Assembly (NCBI GenBank): GCA_030278955.1
Contig: JAOANR010000009.1
Location: 33,891,504 to 33,955,503 of the forward strand
Direction: 5' to 3'
Length of the DNA: 64,000 nucleotides
DNA from: Hygrophila difformis
Lineage: Eukaryota > Streptophyta > Magnoliopsida > Lamiales > Acanthaceae
Position 1 is the first letter of the stretch. Each line of letters begins with the position of its first letter. A program made the position numbers and the translations under genes. Below, piece by piece: positions 32,152 through 43,333 of the stretch. The notes beneath the pieces were generated by a model. The model worked only from the letters and a program-made list of their open reading frames with translations, searched no databases and was not told the origin of the DNA.

Positions 32152-32661
32152 ATGGCCGCCCCAAACGCGAACATGATCAACCTACTAATGAGGTTGATTG
32201 AGGCGTACCTCGAATCTCCTCAAAACGTGAACAACTTCAGACTAAGGGTAGAACAAATGGGAGCTAACCTGGGCCAAGCAGGACATCAAGATATAACCCA
32301 ACTCCAAATCCAAATCAACGAACTCCAGGCCCGCGAGACTGAACTTCGGACCCAGATTGACGACGTAGAGACCGAAGTAGGGGTCGTGGGACATCAACTG
32401 CATCATCTGAAGGACGATCTACTTCCACCTGCCCCTCTCGACCCGGGGACTCCTCCCGCAGCTAGCCCCGTAGTTGATCCTGACGCTGTCCCTACAGCCG
32501 CCCAACCTTCAGTTGTCGTCATTGATCCTGCCCCGGCCGCTGGGCCCAATTGGCCAGCGAGCCCAGTATTCCATGGACCCCTTGGCTGGGGTACCGTTGA
32601 GGAGTCGAGTGATGAGGATGATCCCATGGAGGACCCAACCACCTACACTCCCTCAGCTTAG
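32152..32661 (+). CDS. Retrotransposon accessory ORF1, coiled-coil protein of 169 aa
   Basis: The ATG follows the leader directly, where gag would start, but no capsid or zinc-knuckle motif is present. Residues 46-90 form heptad-like coiled coil (LQIQINELQARETELRTQ). Residues 90-145 are Pro/Ala-rich. The tail is acidic (EESSDEDDPMED). AATAAA at about 32765 and a run of 15 A near 32844 follow the stop. It could be a replacement structural protein, a captured gene fragment or a gag N-terminal remnant. The function is unknown. Confidence 0.5.
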   Translation: MAAPNANMINLLMRLIEAYLESPQNVNNFRLRVEQMGANLGQAGHQDITQLQIQINELQARETELRTQIDDVETEVGVVGHQLHHLKDDLLPPAPLDPGTPPAASPVVDPDAVPTAAQPSVVVIDPAPAAGPNWPASPVFHGPLGWGTVEESSDEDDPMEDPTTYTPSA

Positions 32662-33123
32662 GGACCTTTACCGCATTCCTTCTACTATTACCGTTCCTAT
32701 TTTCCGAGCTATTCCTATCCTTGTGATCCCTGCAGCTTGTATCAACTAACATTTTCTATTGAGCAATAAAAATACAAGCATTTATGTTATATTCTCTCTT
32801 CCATCATCCATAGTGCCCACATACATATATACATGCACATATTAAAAAAAAAAAAAAAGGGGCCGCCTTCCTAGTCCAAACGTATGGTGAGGGACTCAAC
32901 AGAACAAAGGAACAAGGTATTAATAAGCAAACAACACATAGGAGTGTCCATCAAACGAGAGTACCCTGAACCCTAAACCCTGAAACCCCAAGTCGTCACT
33001 TAACCGAAATTCCAGAATTTACAACCGAAATAGATAATCATGGAGTAACACCATAAAAGCACAAACTACAAAACACAGAGATGGAAACCATCGTCTTACA
33101 GTCTCATAAGGAAACTACTCCTA

Positions 33124-34512
33124 CTACGCACCCCAAGAGTACCGTAAAAACGAGGGGTCACTGATCGGAGGCGGGAACTGGCGACGCATGTAGTCGTCCA
33201 TCTGACGCATGTAGCCATACATGTCAGCCATGGTGGCCTGCTGCTCCGCCTGTCTCATAGTGAGCGTGTCCATACGATCCTGATAGAGATCCATCCTAGC
33301 ATCCAAGGCATCGTAACGAGCCTGCCCAGCTGCAAACCCGGCATCTATGCTGACACGCATCTCCTGCATCATCTGGAGCATCCGCGTCATGTCCTGACCC
33401 TGCGGTGAAACCCCACCCTGCTGTGGAACCACAGGAGGAGGAGGTGGCCGCTCTGGAGGAACAACTAAGATCAACCCACCATCCTCAGGCTGCGGGCGCA
33501 GTATAGCCCGAGGTGCTCCACGACGCAAAGTGCTGCGCCGAGCGGCATAAGACGGAATACGATAGTGCTCACCTGGAGCTAAAGGATAGGGGTCCGTCTC
33601 GGGAGACGTGCGGATCCCCTGGGCAGCGCACAGCCCACAAATGAGGTGTGCATGAGTGATCACCCTACTCCCTCGCCCCCGTCGTAAACCCCTCAGGTTA
33701 TCCGCAATGCACGCGCCCACATTTACCCGACCGCCTCGTGCGATAAAGCAGACAGTCTCAAAGACATGATCGATGACGATATGACTCCGGGTGATCGGCC
33801 GAATGCGTCCTAACCAAAGCTGAGCAAGTACACGCCAAGGAGCATCCAAGGACGTCAGTCGTAGCTCGTGAGGGTATCCAGTCCGCGGGGGTACCTCGGT
33901 ACACAAGACACCCCAGGCAGGAGCATAAACCCGTCCTTCCGGCTGTGGTCGGAACGCACCATCATCGGGAAGGCCGAAATAGATGTTGATCGCCCGAGCA
34001 CTGAAGTCTAAGTAGCGACCACGAACCCAGACTCGAGAAAGGTCGTCGTCTACCCCAAGACCGCTGATGTTGGCAATAACCTCCATAGCTAGATAGCCGG
34101 AGGCAATGCCGTCGGGATGACGTGCAAGACCTGTCCACTGGAGATGCCCCAAAAGTGCACTGATCCGATCGTCACCCATATGATCGGGGAACAAGCCTCG
34201 CTCGGGAACGTAAGCCCTCTTCTGACGAAGCTCGTCGAAGTAGAAGTCCTGGGCGGCCATCGACGAGAAACGGAACCTATCATGCCGGCGAGGACGCACC
34301 TCGTCAGGGAGATCTCTGAGCCTCGGCACCCGCTCCTCGTCCTCCTCGGACTCACTGTCGTCACTGTCATCAATGTTCGGCATCTCCGGAGCGGCAGTGC
34401 TAGGGCCGGCTGCGTCACGTCGAGTAGCCCGTCTCTTGGCCCCCGGAAGGACCATAAGGAACGCCAAGATGAACCACAGGAAGAGCAACATCCTGCGAAC
34501 ACCCAATACCAA
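33124..34512 (-). CDS. Antisense gene: putative plant transposon protein domain (PTP, Transposase_32-like), 455-462 aa
   Basis: The frame is intact and antisense to the retrotransposon. An acidic region (residues about 48-61, DDSDDSESEEDEER) follows a basic KRRATRR. Residues about 85-300 resemble the plant 'putative transposon protein' domain: YFDELRQKRAYVPERG, then VWVRGRYLDFSARAINIYFGL, then WLGRIRPITRSHIV, then VNVGACIADNL and HAHLICGLCAAQGI. A Pro-rich linker (about 355-370) and a long Met/Gln-rich coiled coil (about 375-445) follow. On the minus strand a splice acceptor (GTTCGCAG/GATG) at 34493/34492 lies just before the second ATG (M8). With the donor at 35096 this implies a 5'-UTR intron and a 455-aa product. 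M20 (MVLPGAKRR) is another possible start. The molecular function of the domain is not established. Domain assignment is by eye. Confidence 0.75.
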   Translation of the reverse strand: MVLGVRRMLLFLWFILAFLMVLPGAKRRATRRDAAGPSTAAPEMPNIDDSDDSESEEDEERVPRLRDLPDEVRPRRHDRFRFSSMAAQDFYFDELRQKRAYVPERGLFPDHMGDDRISALLGHLQWTGLARHPDGIASGYLAMEVIANISGLGVDDDLSRVWVRGRYLDFSARAINIYFGLPDDGAFRPQPEGRVYAPAWGVLCTEVPPRTGYPHELRLTSLDAPWRVLAQLWLGRIRPITRSHIVIDHVFETVCFIARGGRVNVGACIADNLRGLRRGRGSRVITHAHLICGLCAAQGIRTSPETDPYPLAPGEHYRIPSYAARRSTLRRGAPRAILRPQPEDGGLILVVPPERPPPPPVVPQQGGVSPQGQDMTRMLQMMQEMRVSIDAGFAAGQARYDALDARMDLYQDRMDTLTMRQAEQQATMADMYGYMRQMDDYMRRQFPPPISDPSFLRYSWGA

Positions 34513-35096
34513 TTGTTAGACTAATGACCCACACACGGAATAACATCAAATATATATATACATAGTTCCAACGGGAGAAATCTAAGAAAGCTTCGAACTT
34601 CATAGTTACTAATACATGCCAGAAGATAACCAAACCACTGATTGTACCTAAATAAATTCGGAAGCCCATTGCGGCATTTCATCGAACACGTTAAATGCAA
34701 AAAACAACAAGCTTCAATTATACTTATAATATACACGAAATTTGCCCATAAATTAACATTTACCCAAGCAACAACTCATCATCATAATATGACACCAAAA
34801 CAATGAGTCCATCTTTCATGTCACAATATCACCTAAAATGAAGAATTCCATATTACTCCTAAATACCCACATCGCCGAGAAATGGCCAAGAACAAATACA
34901 CATTGGGGCATAAACTCAACAAAATCAATAAAAACAACAACAATAAGCACATATGCTTGCTAATTCGCGCAAAACAAGCTTAAAAACAACAAATCCCCAA
35001 ATTGTACACATAAACCCTAATTTCACAATTCAACCAAATTCTAACGAATCAAGGCATAAAACTTGAAATTGGCAAGCGAAATTAGAAGATACATAC
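34493..35096 (-). other. Predicted 5'-UTR intron of the antisense gene
   Basis: The minus-strand donor TTTGTGAG/GTATGTATC is at 35097/35096, and the acceptor GTGTTCGCAG is at 34493. The intervening 604 bp are AT-rich, contain TTAGGGTTTATG, and are stop-dense in all frames, as plant introns are. Exon 1 would lie in about 35097-35200, below a GC-rich tract with GCGCGGCCACCGCGCGG (35240-35260). This is a prediction only. Confidence 0.5.
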
Positions 35097-35199
35097 CTCA
35101 CAAAGAGAAATCGAAGTCGGGACTAGGAGAATCTGAGCACGATAGGACGGATTTGAGAGGAGGATGAGAGGAATTTCGGAATGGGAGAGGAAGAACTGG

Positions 35200-35300
35200 C
35201 TCGCGCGGGGCGCGAGCCCTATTTCTCCACCCTGGGGGCGCCGCGCGGTGGCCGCGCGGTAAACCCCAAAAAACCCGCCTGGACCCCGCGCGGGACAAAA
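35200..35300 (-). promoter_or_regulatory. GC-rich upstream region of the antisense gene
   Basis: The GC palindrome CCGCGCGGCCACCGCGCGG and GGTTTACC resemble blocks in the U3 of the solo LTR at 38925 (41098-41118) and the LTR at 63690 (GGCGCGGTCGCCGCGCGG). The antisense promoter may therefore derive from an LTR. No TATA box was identified with certainty. Confidence 0.35.
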
Positions 35301-35341
35301 AAAAAAAAAAAAGAAAAAAAAAGAAAGAAAGAAAAAAATAA

Positions 35342-35374
<33 letters not shown>

Positions 35375-35417
35375 GTTCCTCCTTTCCTACGCATTTACCC
35401 CCCCTGCTCTACAAAAT

Positions 35418-36047
35418 ACGAGTGGACGCAAATGCCGAAGCCCATTGAGCTGGGAAAAGGGCGAGAGGACTATGGTAATTGGACCGCAACTTGTTGAGGA
35501 CATGGCTCAACAAGTCAAAATAATCCAAGGAAAGATGAGAGCCGCGCAAGACCGGCAAAAGAGCTATGCCGACGTGAGACGGCAAGACTTGGAATTCCAA
35601 ATAGGCGATAAGGTCATGTTAAAGGTATCACCGATGAAGGATGTGATGCGCTTTGGCAAGCGGGGAAAATTAAGCCCACGGTACATAGGACCCTACGAGA
35701 TCCTAGAAAGAGTGGGGAATCTTGCATACCGATTGGCATTACCGCCACAATTTGCTCGTGTCCACGACGTGTTCCACGTCTCGCAACTGAAGAAATACGT
35801 CCATGACCCGACCCACGTACTCCAACCGGAGGAAATTGAGCTGGACGATGACTTAAGCTATGAAGAAATTCCGGTGCGAATACTCGACAAGAAGGAGAGA
35901 GTAACAAGGAATAAGACCGTGAGGATGGTTAAGGTTCTTTGGTCTAACCACGAAGCCGAGACGGCAACGTGGGAGCTGGAAGCAGACATGAGGGAGCGTT
36001 ACCCAACCCTATTCCAAGACAGTGCAACAACAGTTATGGGGACATAA
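35418..36047 (+). pseudogene. C-terminal integrase and chromodomain remnant of pol
   Basis: From SGRKCRSPLSW the frame gives the end of a chromovirus integrase: KMRAAQDRQKSYAD, then FQIGDKVMLKVSP, then the GPY/F module KLSPRYIGPYEIL, then RVHDVFHVSQLKKYV. A chromodomain-like end follows (VKVLWSNHEAETATWELE) and the frame stops at 36045-36047. Upstream of 35418 the core integrase, RNase H and RT are absent. The junction is an (AAAT)n/A-rich stretch (35298-35372). The preserved frame may be kept only because it abuts the PPT. Confidence 0.9.
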
Positions 36048-36070
36048 CTGTAATCTTAAGAGGGGGAGGA

Positions 36071-38822
36071 TGTGACGACCCGAGTATTTCTGAATATTTT
36101 GTACGAATACTTTGTACCCCAAATAAACAAATTCAAATTGTTTTGAACTACGTAATGACTTGATCCCTTCACGGGGTACGTAGGCAACCCGGAAATTTCA
36201 ATTCTGGGTTCAGTCAAATAATAACAAACAACGACACACAATAATACAACCGCTTAATCAAACAACTCCCGAACTCGCGAGAGGATGAAGTACAACTTCG
36301 AGGACGAAGTTGGTTCTTAAGGGGGGTAGACTGTAATACCCGTAAATTTTAGAATATAAAAATAGGAATTAATCCAATAGGAGAGAAGGTTTCGTTTCCG
36401 AAAACCCGTAGGCGCGGAAATGCACGGAAGTCAAAGGACGACGAATTAGAACCCGACGGACCAAAACCGACGGTCTTAGGATTTCAAGCATGTAATCGAA
36501 TTGAGACGGAATAAATTTATGATGAGAAGCATAATCCGGAAATGACCCGGAAAAAATCGAGCGCGAAAACGGGGAAGGATAGAAGTCCGAAAGAGAGGAG
36601 AAAAAGACCCGACGGATCGGATCGCACGGACCCGCCCGGACCGCAGTCCAGGCGAGTCTCGCGCGCTGGCCGGGCGGGGTTTGGCTAAAAGGCGCGCCAA
36701 CCCCGCGTGGCCCTACATGTTTTGGCAACTTGCGCGTTTTCGGCGATTTCTTACCATAATTCGACCTCCCGACTTTGGAAAGCGGATTTTGGCCGAAGGG
36801 GGAAGCTCTTAGGCGACCTAGGGCAGCCTCTCCACCATTTTCATCAGTCACCATTCACTCCCAAACTCTCTCAACTCTCTCCAAAGCCAAAACACTTTCC
36901 GGCGATTTCCCGACGACTTTCCGATCACTTCCCGGCGACGAAAACCGACGAAGGAGGCGTTGAATACAAGATTCCTAGTATTCTAATCTGTGGTAAGTCG
37001 TTCATAGATTTCTATTTAAGTTTTTTAACCCAAAAACTTGATCTAACATTGGATTTCTTCGTCCGGTTCGAAATCGTGGCCAAAGTCGGAAGCTTGACGT
37101 TGAGGAGATCCGTTCGTAGGATTTTGGACGAGCCAGCGACCTTAGGACGACCCAAACCTCTCTATCACTGTAAGTTGAGCCTTCCATATCAATACGGGTG
37201 ATTTCGGGGCGTCCGGTATAGGCGTAATGTAACGAAACGTAAAAATCGAACTTAATAACCCCATCTTGCGCAGTTTCTGTAATCGGCCTAAAACTCACAT
37301 TTCGAGGATTCAATCCGAGAAACTCAAAACTAGACTTTTAATCCTAACACATAAATCTAGGTTGTGTAAAAATTTCAGCCATTTTCGTTAACGTTTGCTA
37401 TTTTAAATCGCATCGAAAAGAAACTGTTTTGTCAAAGCATGTTGAAATCTGCCTATGAACATGTTCGAACTTAGTGAATTTATTTCTATATTTTCTAGTC
37501 CGATTTGATCCTTACAATCTAAATGAAAGTTGTAGATAATCATGTATAGTATGTGCATATTAAATTTCAGAATTTTTGGAGTCCATTTGATATGCTAAAA
37601 AGTCGAAATTTTGAACTGTGTCATATCTGAGTTCGGACAGATTTCTGATTGCATAGAAAAATCGATTTTTGACATGTTTCCTCAACTTGTTTCGAAAAAG
37701 TTAAAACACGAAAGTTGTTCGTTAGGGTGTTTTGCATAAAGTGTGAAGATTTCAGATTTTCGGACTTAAAACGGATTTTTAAATTGAAAAGGCGCAAAAT
37801 GTGACGCCAAGATACTTTTAAATCGAAGGATTTTGAAATTTCGAAACGAACGATCAAAGATTTGAAACACGATACATCTACACTTTTGAAAAACCCCGAT
37901 ACATTAAATCTAAACGATACATGAGATACTTGGTGGAGGGTGAGTGCTCTGCAGGGTGCCCCTCTAGCCTTTCTCTTCGGGCCTATAATGGACGAGAGAA
38001 TTTGATGAGATATTACGCCAATCGGCGGGAGATACATGGCCTACTCTCTCGGGTTGTCCGTATGGATTTCTCGAGGCTCCGGAGTGTTACTGGGTATGAC
38101 AGATACGGCTGCGGCCGCCGGATCACCGGCTATACAAGATACTTACGACACGGCTGCGGCCGCCGGATCACCGGCTATACAAAACATTGAGAAATGGTTA
38201 CGTAACGGGGGAAATAAAAGAATTACTGTTTTTAAGTATTTATTTATTTTTGCATGTCTTTAAATTATGCATTTAAATTATGTCTTTAAATTTCATGGCA
38301 TGACTAAATTATTATTGTGGATTAGATGCATGTTTAAATACACAATTAAAATTATTATTTCCTTTAAATTTTGTGAAATGCATGTTGAGAGTGAAATTTT
38401 AAATTATCTAATTAAATCCCCTTATTGCTATGTTAGGATCAACTTACTCAGTATTTTATATACTGATAAAATTGTTGTTTTCTCTTTTCTTTCAGAGTAC
38501 GGAGATAATGCATAGCATGTGCATTGGGGGATGGATTTATTAAACCTTGTTTATTTGCTTTTTACGATACTTGCATAACGGGCATGTAAATCCCGAGTTT
38601 TGGCCATGTCGGCCCATTTTACACTTTTCCGCTGCGATACATTATTACTACTATATGTATAGATGGTACTTATTATTTTTACATAGATTCCGGACTTGAT
38701 TTTAAATCTTTTTGCAATACCTATAGCCTTGCATCTCTTTGGCAAGCTCGGAGAATCCGTGTCTTGCTAGAGAGAGGTGGCGGTGACATCCCGGCCTGGG
38801 TTATCAAATCCGGGGTGTTACA
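36071..38822 (+). repeat. 3' LTR of the CTCCA element
   Basis: It is 2752 bp, collinear with the 5' LTR, and preceded by CTTAAGAGGGGGAGGA. Visible differences from the 5' LTR include ACATG for ACAGG near 36717, a 1-bp deletion near 37760, and TATGACAG for TATGGCAG near 38096. Confidence 0.93.
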
Positions 38823-38924
38823 CTCCATTCCCCCCAAACCCCTCCCCTAAATACTGTCGACGGAGACAGGCGATCGACACGACACAAGCAGGTGCCTGGT
38901 GGCGGCGAACGGCGACGGTGAACA
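38823..38924 (+). other. Segment of the Harbinger-like element between two LTR insertions
   Basis: The 102 bp include the right CTCCA and the left GAACA duplications. Joined to 28870-28926 on the left and 41521 onward on the right, it gives a GC-rich CT-tract sequence with AAACCCCTCCCC and GGCGGCGAACGGCGACGG that looks like a plant 5' UTR or first exon. An open frame runs across the joins, but no protein is recognised. Confidence 0.35.
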
Positions 38925-41515
38925 TGTAACACCCCGATTTTTGGTCATCCAGGTCGGGATGTCATCGCCACACCTCCCTAGTAAGACACGGTTTCTCCGG
39001 CTTACTAAAGAGATGCAAGGCTAGGTATTTCAGTATTTAAAATATTTAAAACATTTGCAAACAGCCCATACAATATAAATTCGAAAATAATAATATCATA
39101 ATGCAGCGGAAATAATATTTAAGTATAATATTGCAGCGGAAATGTAAATAAGACCGACATGGTCAAAACACGGGTTAAACAGGCCCGTTTATTCTATCGT
39201 CTAATGCAAGAATTTAAAATAATAAGTTTCGCAAAATATAAGTCCCCCATGCATGAACGTGCTCATGTCTGTTCCACTTACTCTGTAAGGAAAAAAGAAA
39301 AATACACGGTTTGGTCAGCACAACTTGCTGAGTAAGTTAACATATGTGTGATCGTAGGTTTAAAAGCCATTAATTTAATATTTACATAAAAACATGATAA
39401 TACCATAAATAATTCAATTTAATTATTTAACCAATTTGCATAATATTTCATGGCACGGGACAACAATACATTAACATAATTTAAAAATGAAAGCCATAAC
39501 TAATTTAAACAAAGCATTTAAAAATTTAAACGACAACTATAAATAATCCAATTCAATTTTAATTCCCCATTACATCCCCGATTTAGTAATTTCAAGTGTT
39601 TCACGATTGCATCGCCATATCAACAAGTTTAGCCGGAAACCGGCGGCCGCAGCCGTATCTGCCATACCCAGTACCACTCCGGAGCCTCGGGAAACCCATG
39701 TGGATATTCACGAGAGTGTAGGCCATATATCTCATGCCGTTTTGGCAATATCATATCTCAAATTTTCGCGCGGGGTCACCATCGTCCATAAAGGCACGGA
39801 GTGAAGCAGTTAGGGGGCACCCTGCAGAGCACTCACCCCTAATTTTAATTTATCAAGTTTGTAAGGGGATTTAATTCAAAGATTCTGATTTCACTTAATT
39901 TATTAAGAAAAGATTTCGACTCGTTTCAACCCTAAAGGCTAATTCCATCGTTTCAACAAGATTTCAAGATTTGACCCGGTAAACCGCTGTTTACTCTAAA
40001 ATTAATTTAAAATCAGATTTAAGTTCAAAAATTCTGAAAATTTATCACTGACTCGGAAGCATCGAGATGAACAACTTTCGTGTTTTAACTTTTTCAATCC
40101 GAAATACCGAAAAGGTCTAAAACGTCAATTTTCGTTATATCATTAATCTGTCCGAATTTCGTGTACAACAGTTCAAGATTATCAAGATCTACTATAACAA
40201 ATCAACTCCAAACTTAATGAAATTTTACAGAGACCTTCTTAAGACATTTTTCTACAAATTTCATGTTCGGCTAAAGATCTAAATCGGCTTAAAACTAATG
40301 TCAAAAACGTCATCAAGTTCAGACCTAAGTTCTGTCAAGAAATTCAAGATTCAAGTTTCAGCAGTTCGGTTTCGGGTGAATTTCATGTATCAAATCATCA
40401 CGAAAATTCTGAAAATTTTACAGGAGATAGATCTACGTCTTAGAAACGTTTTTTGTATTTTAAGTTTTTTCGTTTGAAGACTTTTAAGGGTTCGGAAAAA
40501 TTAGACAAATTCGCTGCGCCGGTAGAAATCACATGTTGACAGATTTACGAAAGTTTCGATTAAGCTTTTAGTTTTGCGTGTTTTAATTACTCCCAAAACC
40601 ATGTAAGTGTCAACTTACAGATTCGTAGTCGTCCGGGATCGTCGAGTTCGGAGGCGTGGTTTCCAGTCCACCGTTTATCCTCTCCGTTCGTCGGGTTCTT
40701 CGTTCTAGATCCGATTCGGGGTGTAGAGAAGAAAAGAAGAGAGTTAGGGTTTCGTTTTTGAATTAAAAACGAGATGGATGAACGGATCAGACTTACCACG
40801 ACGTTGGAAGACTTCCGAATTCGTCCAAACAGTCTCCGGCTTGGTTTTGGTGCCTCCGATGACTTCCGGATCTAGGGTTTTGTGTATAGAGAGTATCGTA
40901 GGGTTTTGAAAAGTGTTCGGGGCTTCCAAGAGGTGTTATTTATAGATAGGCATGACCTAGGGACGTCCAAGGTCGGCCTTGGGGAGTCTCGAGCCGAAAG
41001 GAGTTCAACCGAAGTCGGAAAATCCGGATTCGGGCGAGTGAATCTCGCAACCGGCGAATCTGTTCGTTGGCGCGGTCGTGGCGCGCCCTTTCCCCCTTTA
41101 CCGCGCGGCCACCGCGCGGCACTCGCCTGGACTTCGGTCCGGGAGGGTCGTGCGATCCGTCGTGCCTTTCCTCATCTCTTTCGGACTTCTATCCCCCTAT
41201 GCTCCCGGATTCCGATTTCCGGGCCATCTTCGGGTTCCTATTTCCTCTCTAAATTTTTACTCGGGTCTAAATGCATGTTTGGACTCGAATTCTCGAGTTC
41301 ATTGGTGTCGGGTTTCGGTGTACAATTTATTTATCTTTAATTAATTCTTTTTATTTAATTAAATTCCTTTAATTCTTTTTTAAGTTAAATTTCATTTCTC
41401 ATTTCCTTATCCTTATTCATTTATTTGCTGAATTTATTTATTTATTATATTTATTTTATTTATTGTTTATTTATTTAATTATTTGTTTTATGTTGCAAAA
41501 TTCTCGGGTATTACA
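38925..41515 (-). mobile_element. Solo LTR, Tekay-like, reversed, TSD GAACA
   Basis: On the plus strand it starts TGTAACACCCCG and ends TCGGGTATTACA, so the LTR reads on the minus strand. GAACA flanks both sides (38920-38924 and 41516-41520). The minus strand has TATAAATA (40937-40944). It shares the GGCGGCCGCAGCC block (39642), the GGGGCACCCTGCAGAGCACTCACC block (39813-39836) and CTCTTTCGGACTTCTATCC (41175) with the other LTRs here. It has no internal region. Confidence 0.92.
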
Positions 41516-41520
41516 GAACA

Positions 41521-43266
41521 ACGATACAGGTGGGCGGCCGACAGCTTATCTTTTCTTCTTCTTTTTCTTTTTTTTTTCTTTTTTCTTTTTCGTTCTCTAG
41601 GGTTTTCCCCCCATGAATACTGTCAGTTTTTATTTGTGTCCTTCATTCGTTTAAAATGGGAATTTGCTGAGTATATGGGGTGCGAATTTGAATGCAAGTT
41701 TGGTTTTAGGGTTTTCATGTAATTGCCGATTCATTGAAGTGATTTTTTTTTTTTTTTATTAATCTCATTTTTTGTTTTTTCATGCAATTGCTTTTGTACA
41801 CACAGAATTCCGATCTCTTTGGTTGACTTTAACAAATTAAAGAAACAAATTACAATTAATATGTACTTCCTGACCATTTTAGTTCAATTGAATGTTCTAG
41901 CCAGGAATCTATACATTCTGACCATTTTAATAAGCAACATTTACTTCTTTAATACCAGTAAGCATCACTGCAATTTCTACAATGATGAGATTCTCCCTAT
42001 GCTCCTCAGTGGATTCTAAAAATGAATATTGTTGGCAAAACAAAATATTAACCAAATATATAGGTGTAGCATTTGGTGACCTTATTTAAGTTAAAGTAAG
42101 ATTCATTGGAGTGTAGACAAGCACATCATAATATAAGTAGAACTAGCACTCTCAACTGTAGTTTAATATGAAGATGCTATGATACCATGCCAATTTTGCT
42201 ATAGTTTATTTTGCTGGTGTGTAGTAATTGTTGAATCTATGCTTAGATTAATTTGTCTTTGGTGTATTGCATGTTTTCTGGTTGGGATCAAATTTGATGT
42301 GCTATCCTGCATTGTGTAAAGGAATATATCCATTAGACAATATCATAATGAGCACCTACTTGTCTCCTTTTAGCATTAATTAAAGTATTTCCTTTGTTTC
42401 TTTTTAATGTTACCATTATTCAATCACAAATAAGAACTGGCTGAGGACAATGCTCATATTAGTAGTACTAGTAGCTATTATGTGAGTCAAGATTAAGTTT
42501 TTGGCACAAACAATTAATTAAGACGGGGAGCTTTGTTTTTCTTGGTATAATGGATGATAATTGAATGGATGCATGGAATCTAATGAATCAATGAGCTAAC
42601 TTGTTGGTGTTGTGTCAAGGAGATTTGATTATGGATCTAACTTATGGATTGCTTCTCTTGTAGGTAAGTGACTATTTTTTTTTAATTGTGTTCTACTGTT
42701 CTTGTTACCTTTGTTTTTTAAATTGCATAAACAAATTTATAAACATCTATTTGCATTTTTCGTCACAGCTTCTATCACCTATGTTTAACTTTGAAGAAAG
42801 TATCGGGAGATGCTGGAAACTATGAGTCAATTGTAAAGACACAAGTGAAAGGGGAAGGAAGGTTCCTTCTTATTCAATAATTCACCAGAAAGCATACTTG
42901 AATGAGCAGAGGTGAAGTTTGAGTGTTCAAAAATGGGAATAAGAATAGTTTGGAAGAAAAGTGTGGGGATCTTCTAATGTCACTTTAGTTTTTTGAATGG
43001 AATGTTTATGATTTAGTGCTATGTTGATTGATGTTTGCTTGCATTGGCTATGTTGAACTAAATGAAAGGTCATCTTACATTTGTAGTTTGTCTTGTATTA
43101 ATTATTTGAATGTAACAAATTGCAAGTAATTTGTTTTTTTAAATTTTGTAAAGATTTTGATATTGAAGTTATATTTAATCATAATTATTAGATTAACTTT
43201 TAACTTTTTTCCTCCGTGTATATACCAGAATAATAATTATATTATTTTTTAGTTTGTGAAATAATA
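41521..43266. other. Segment of the Harbinger-like element, possible captured transcript
   Basis: A pyrimidine tract followed by CTCTAGGGTTTTCC (41535-41605), TTGTAG/GTAAGTGAC near 42660 and a purine-rich block at 42780-42960 resemble parts of a spliced plant transcript, but no coding frame longer than 80 codons or known protein is seen. TATTTCCTTTGTTTCTTTTTAATG at 42386 may be a decayed Stowaway head. Confidence 0.3.
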
Positions 43267-43333
43267 CACTACAAGAAAAAACCCAATTACCGACCCCAAT
43301 TACCGACCAACAGAGTACGGGTCGGATTTACCG

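Larger units (their letters stand above)
28927..38822 (+). mobile_element. Tekay/Del-like LTR retrotransposon with an antisense gene, TSD CTCCA
   Basis: The LTRs at 28927-31679 and 36071-38822 are nearly identical (about a dozen differences seen over 2.75 kb). CTCCA flanks the unit (28922-28926 and 38823-38827). TTGGTATCAGAGCC, the initiator tRNA-Met primer-binding site, follows the 5' LTR at 31682. A polypurine tract (AAGAGGGGGAGGA) precedes the 3' LTR. The 4.4-kb interior holds a small sense ORF (32152), an antisense gene (33124-35096 and upstream) and only the C-terminal integrase/chromodomain end of pol (35418-36047). Gag, protease, RT and RNase H are gone, so it is non-autonomous, and its LTR similarity marks it as young. 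Confidence 0.92.

Noticed and set aside
42386..42420. Another Stowaway element (TATTTCCTTTGTTTCTTTTTAATG)
   Set aside because: The match to the TIR is weak and no right end was found nearby.
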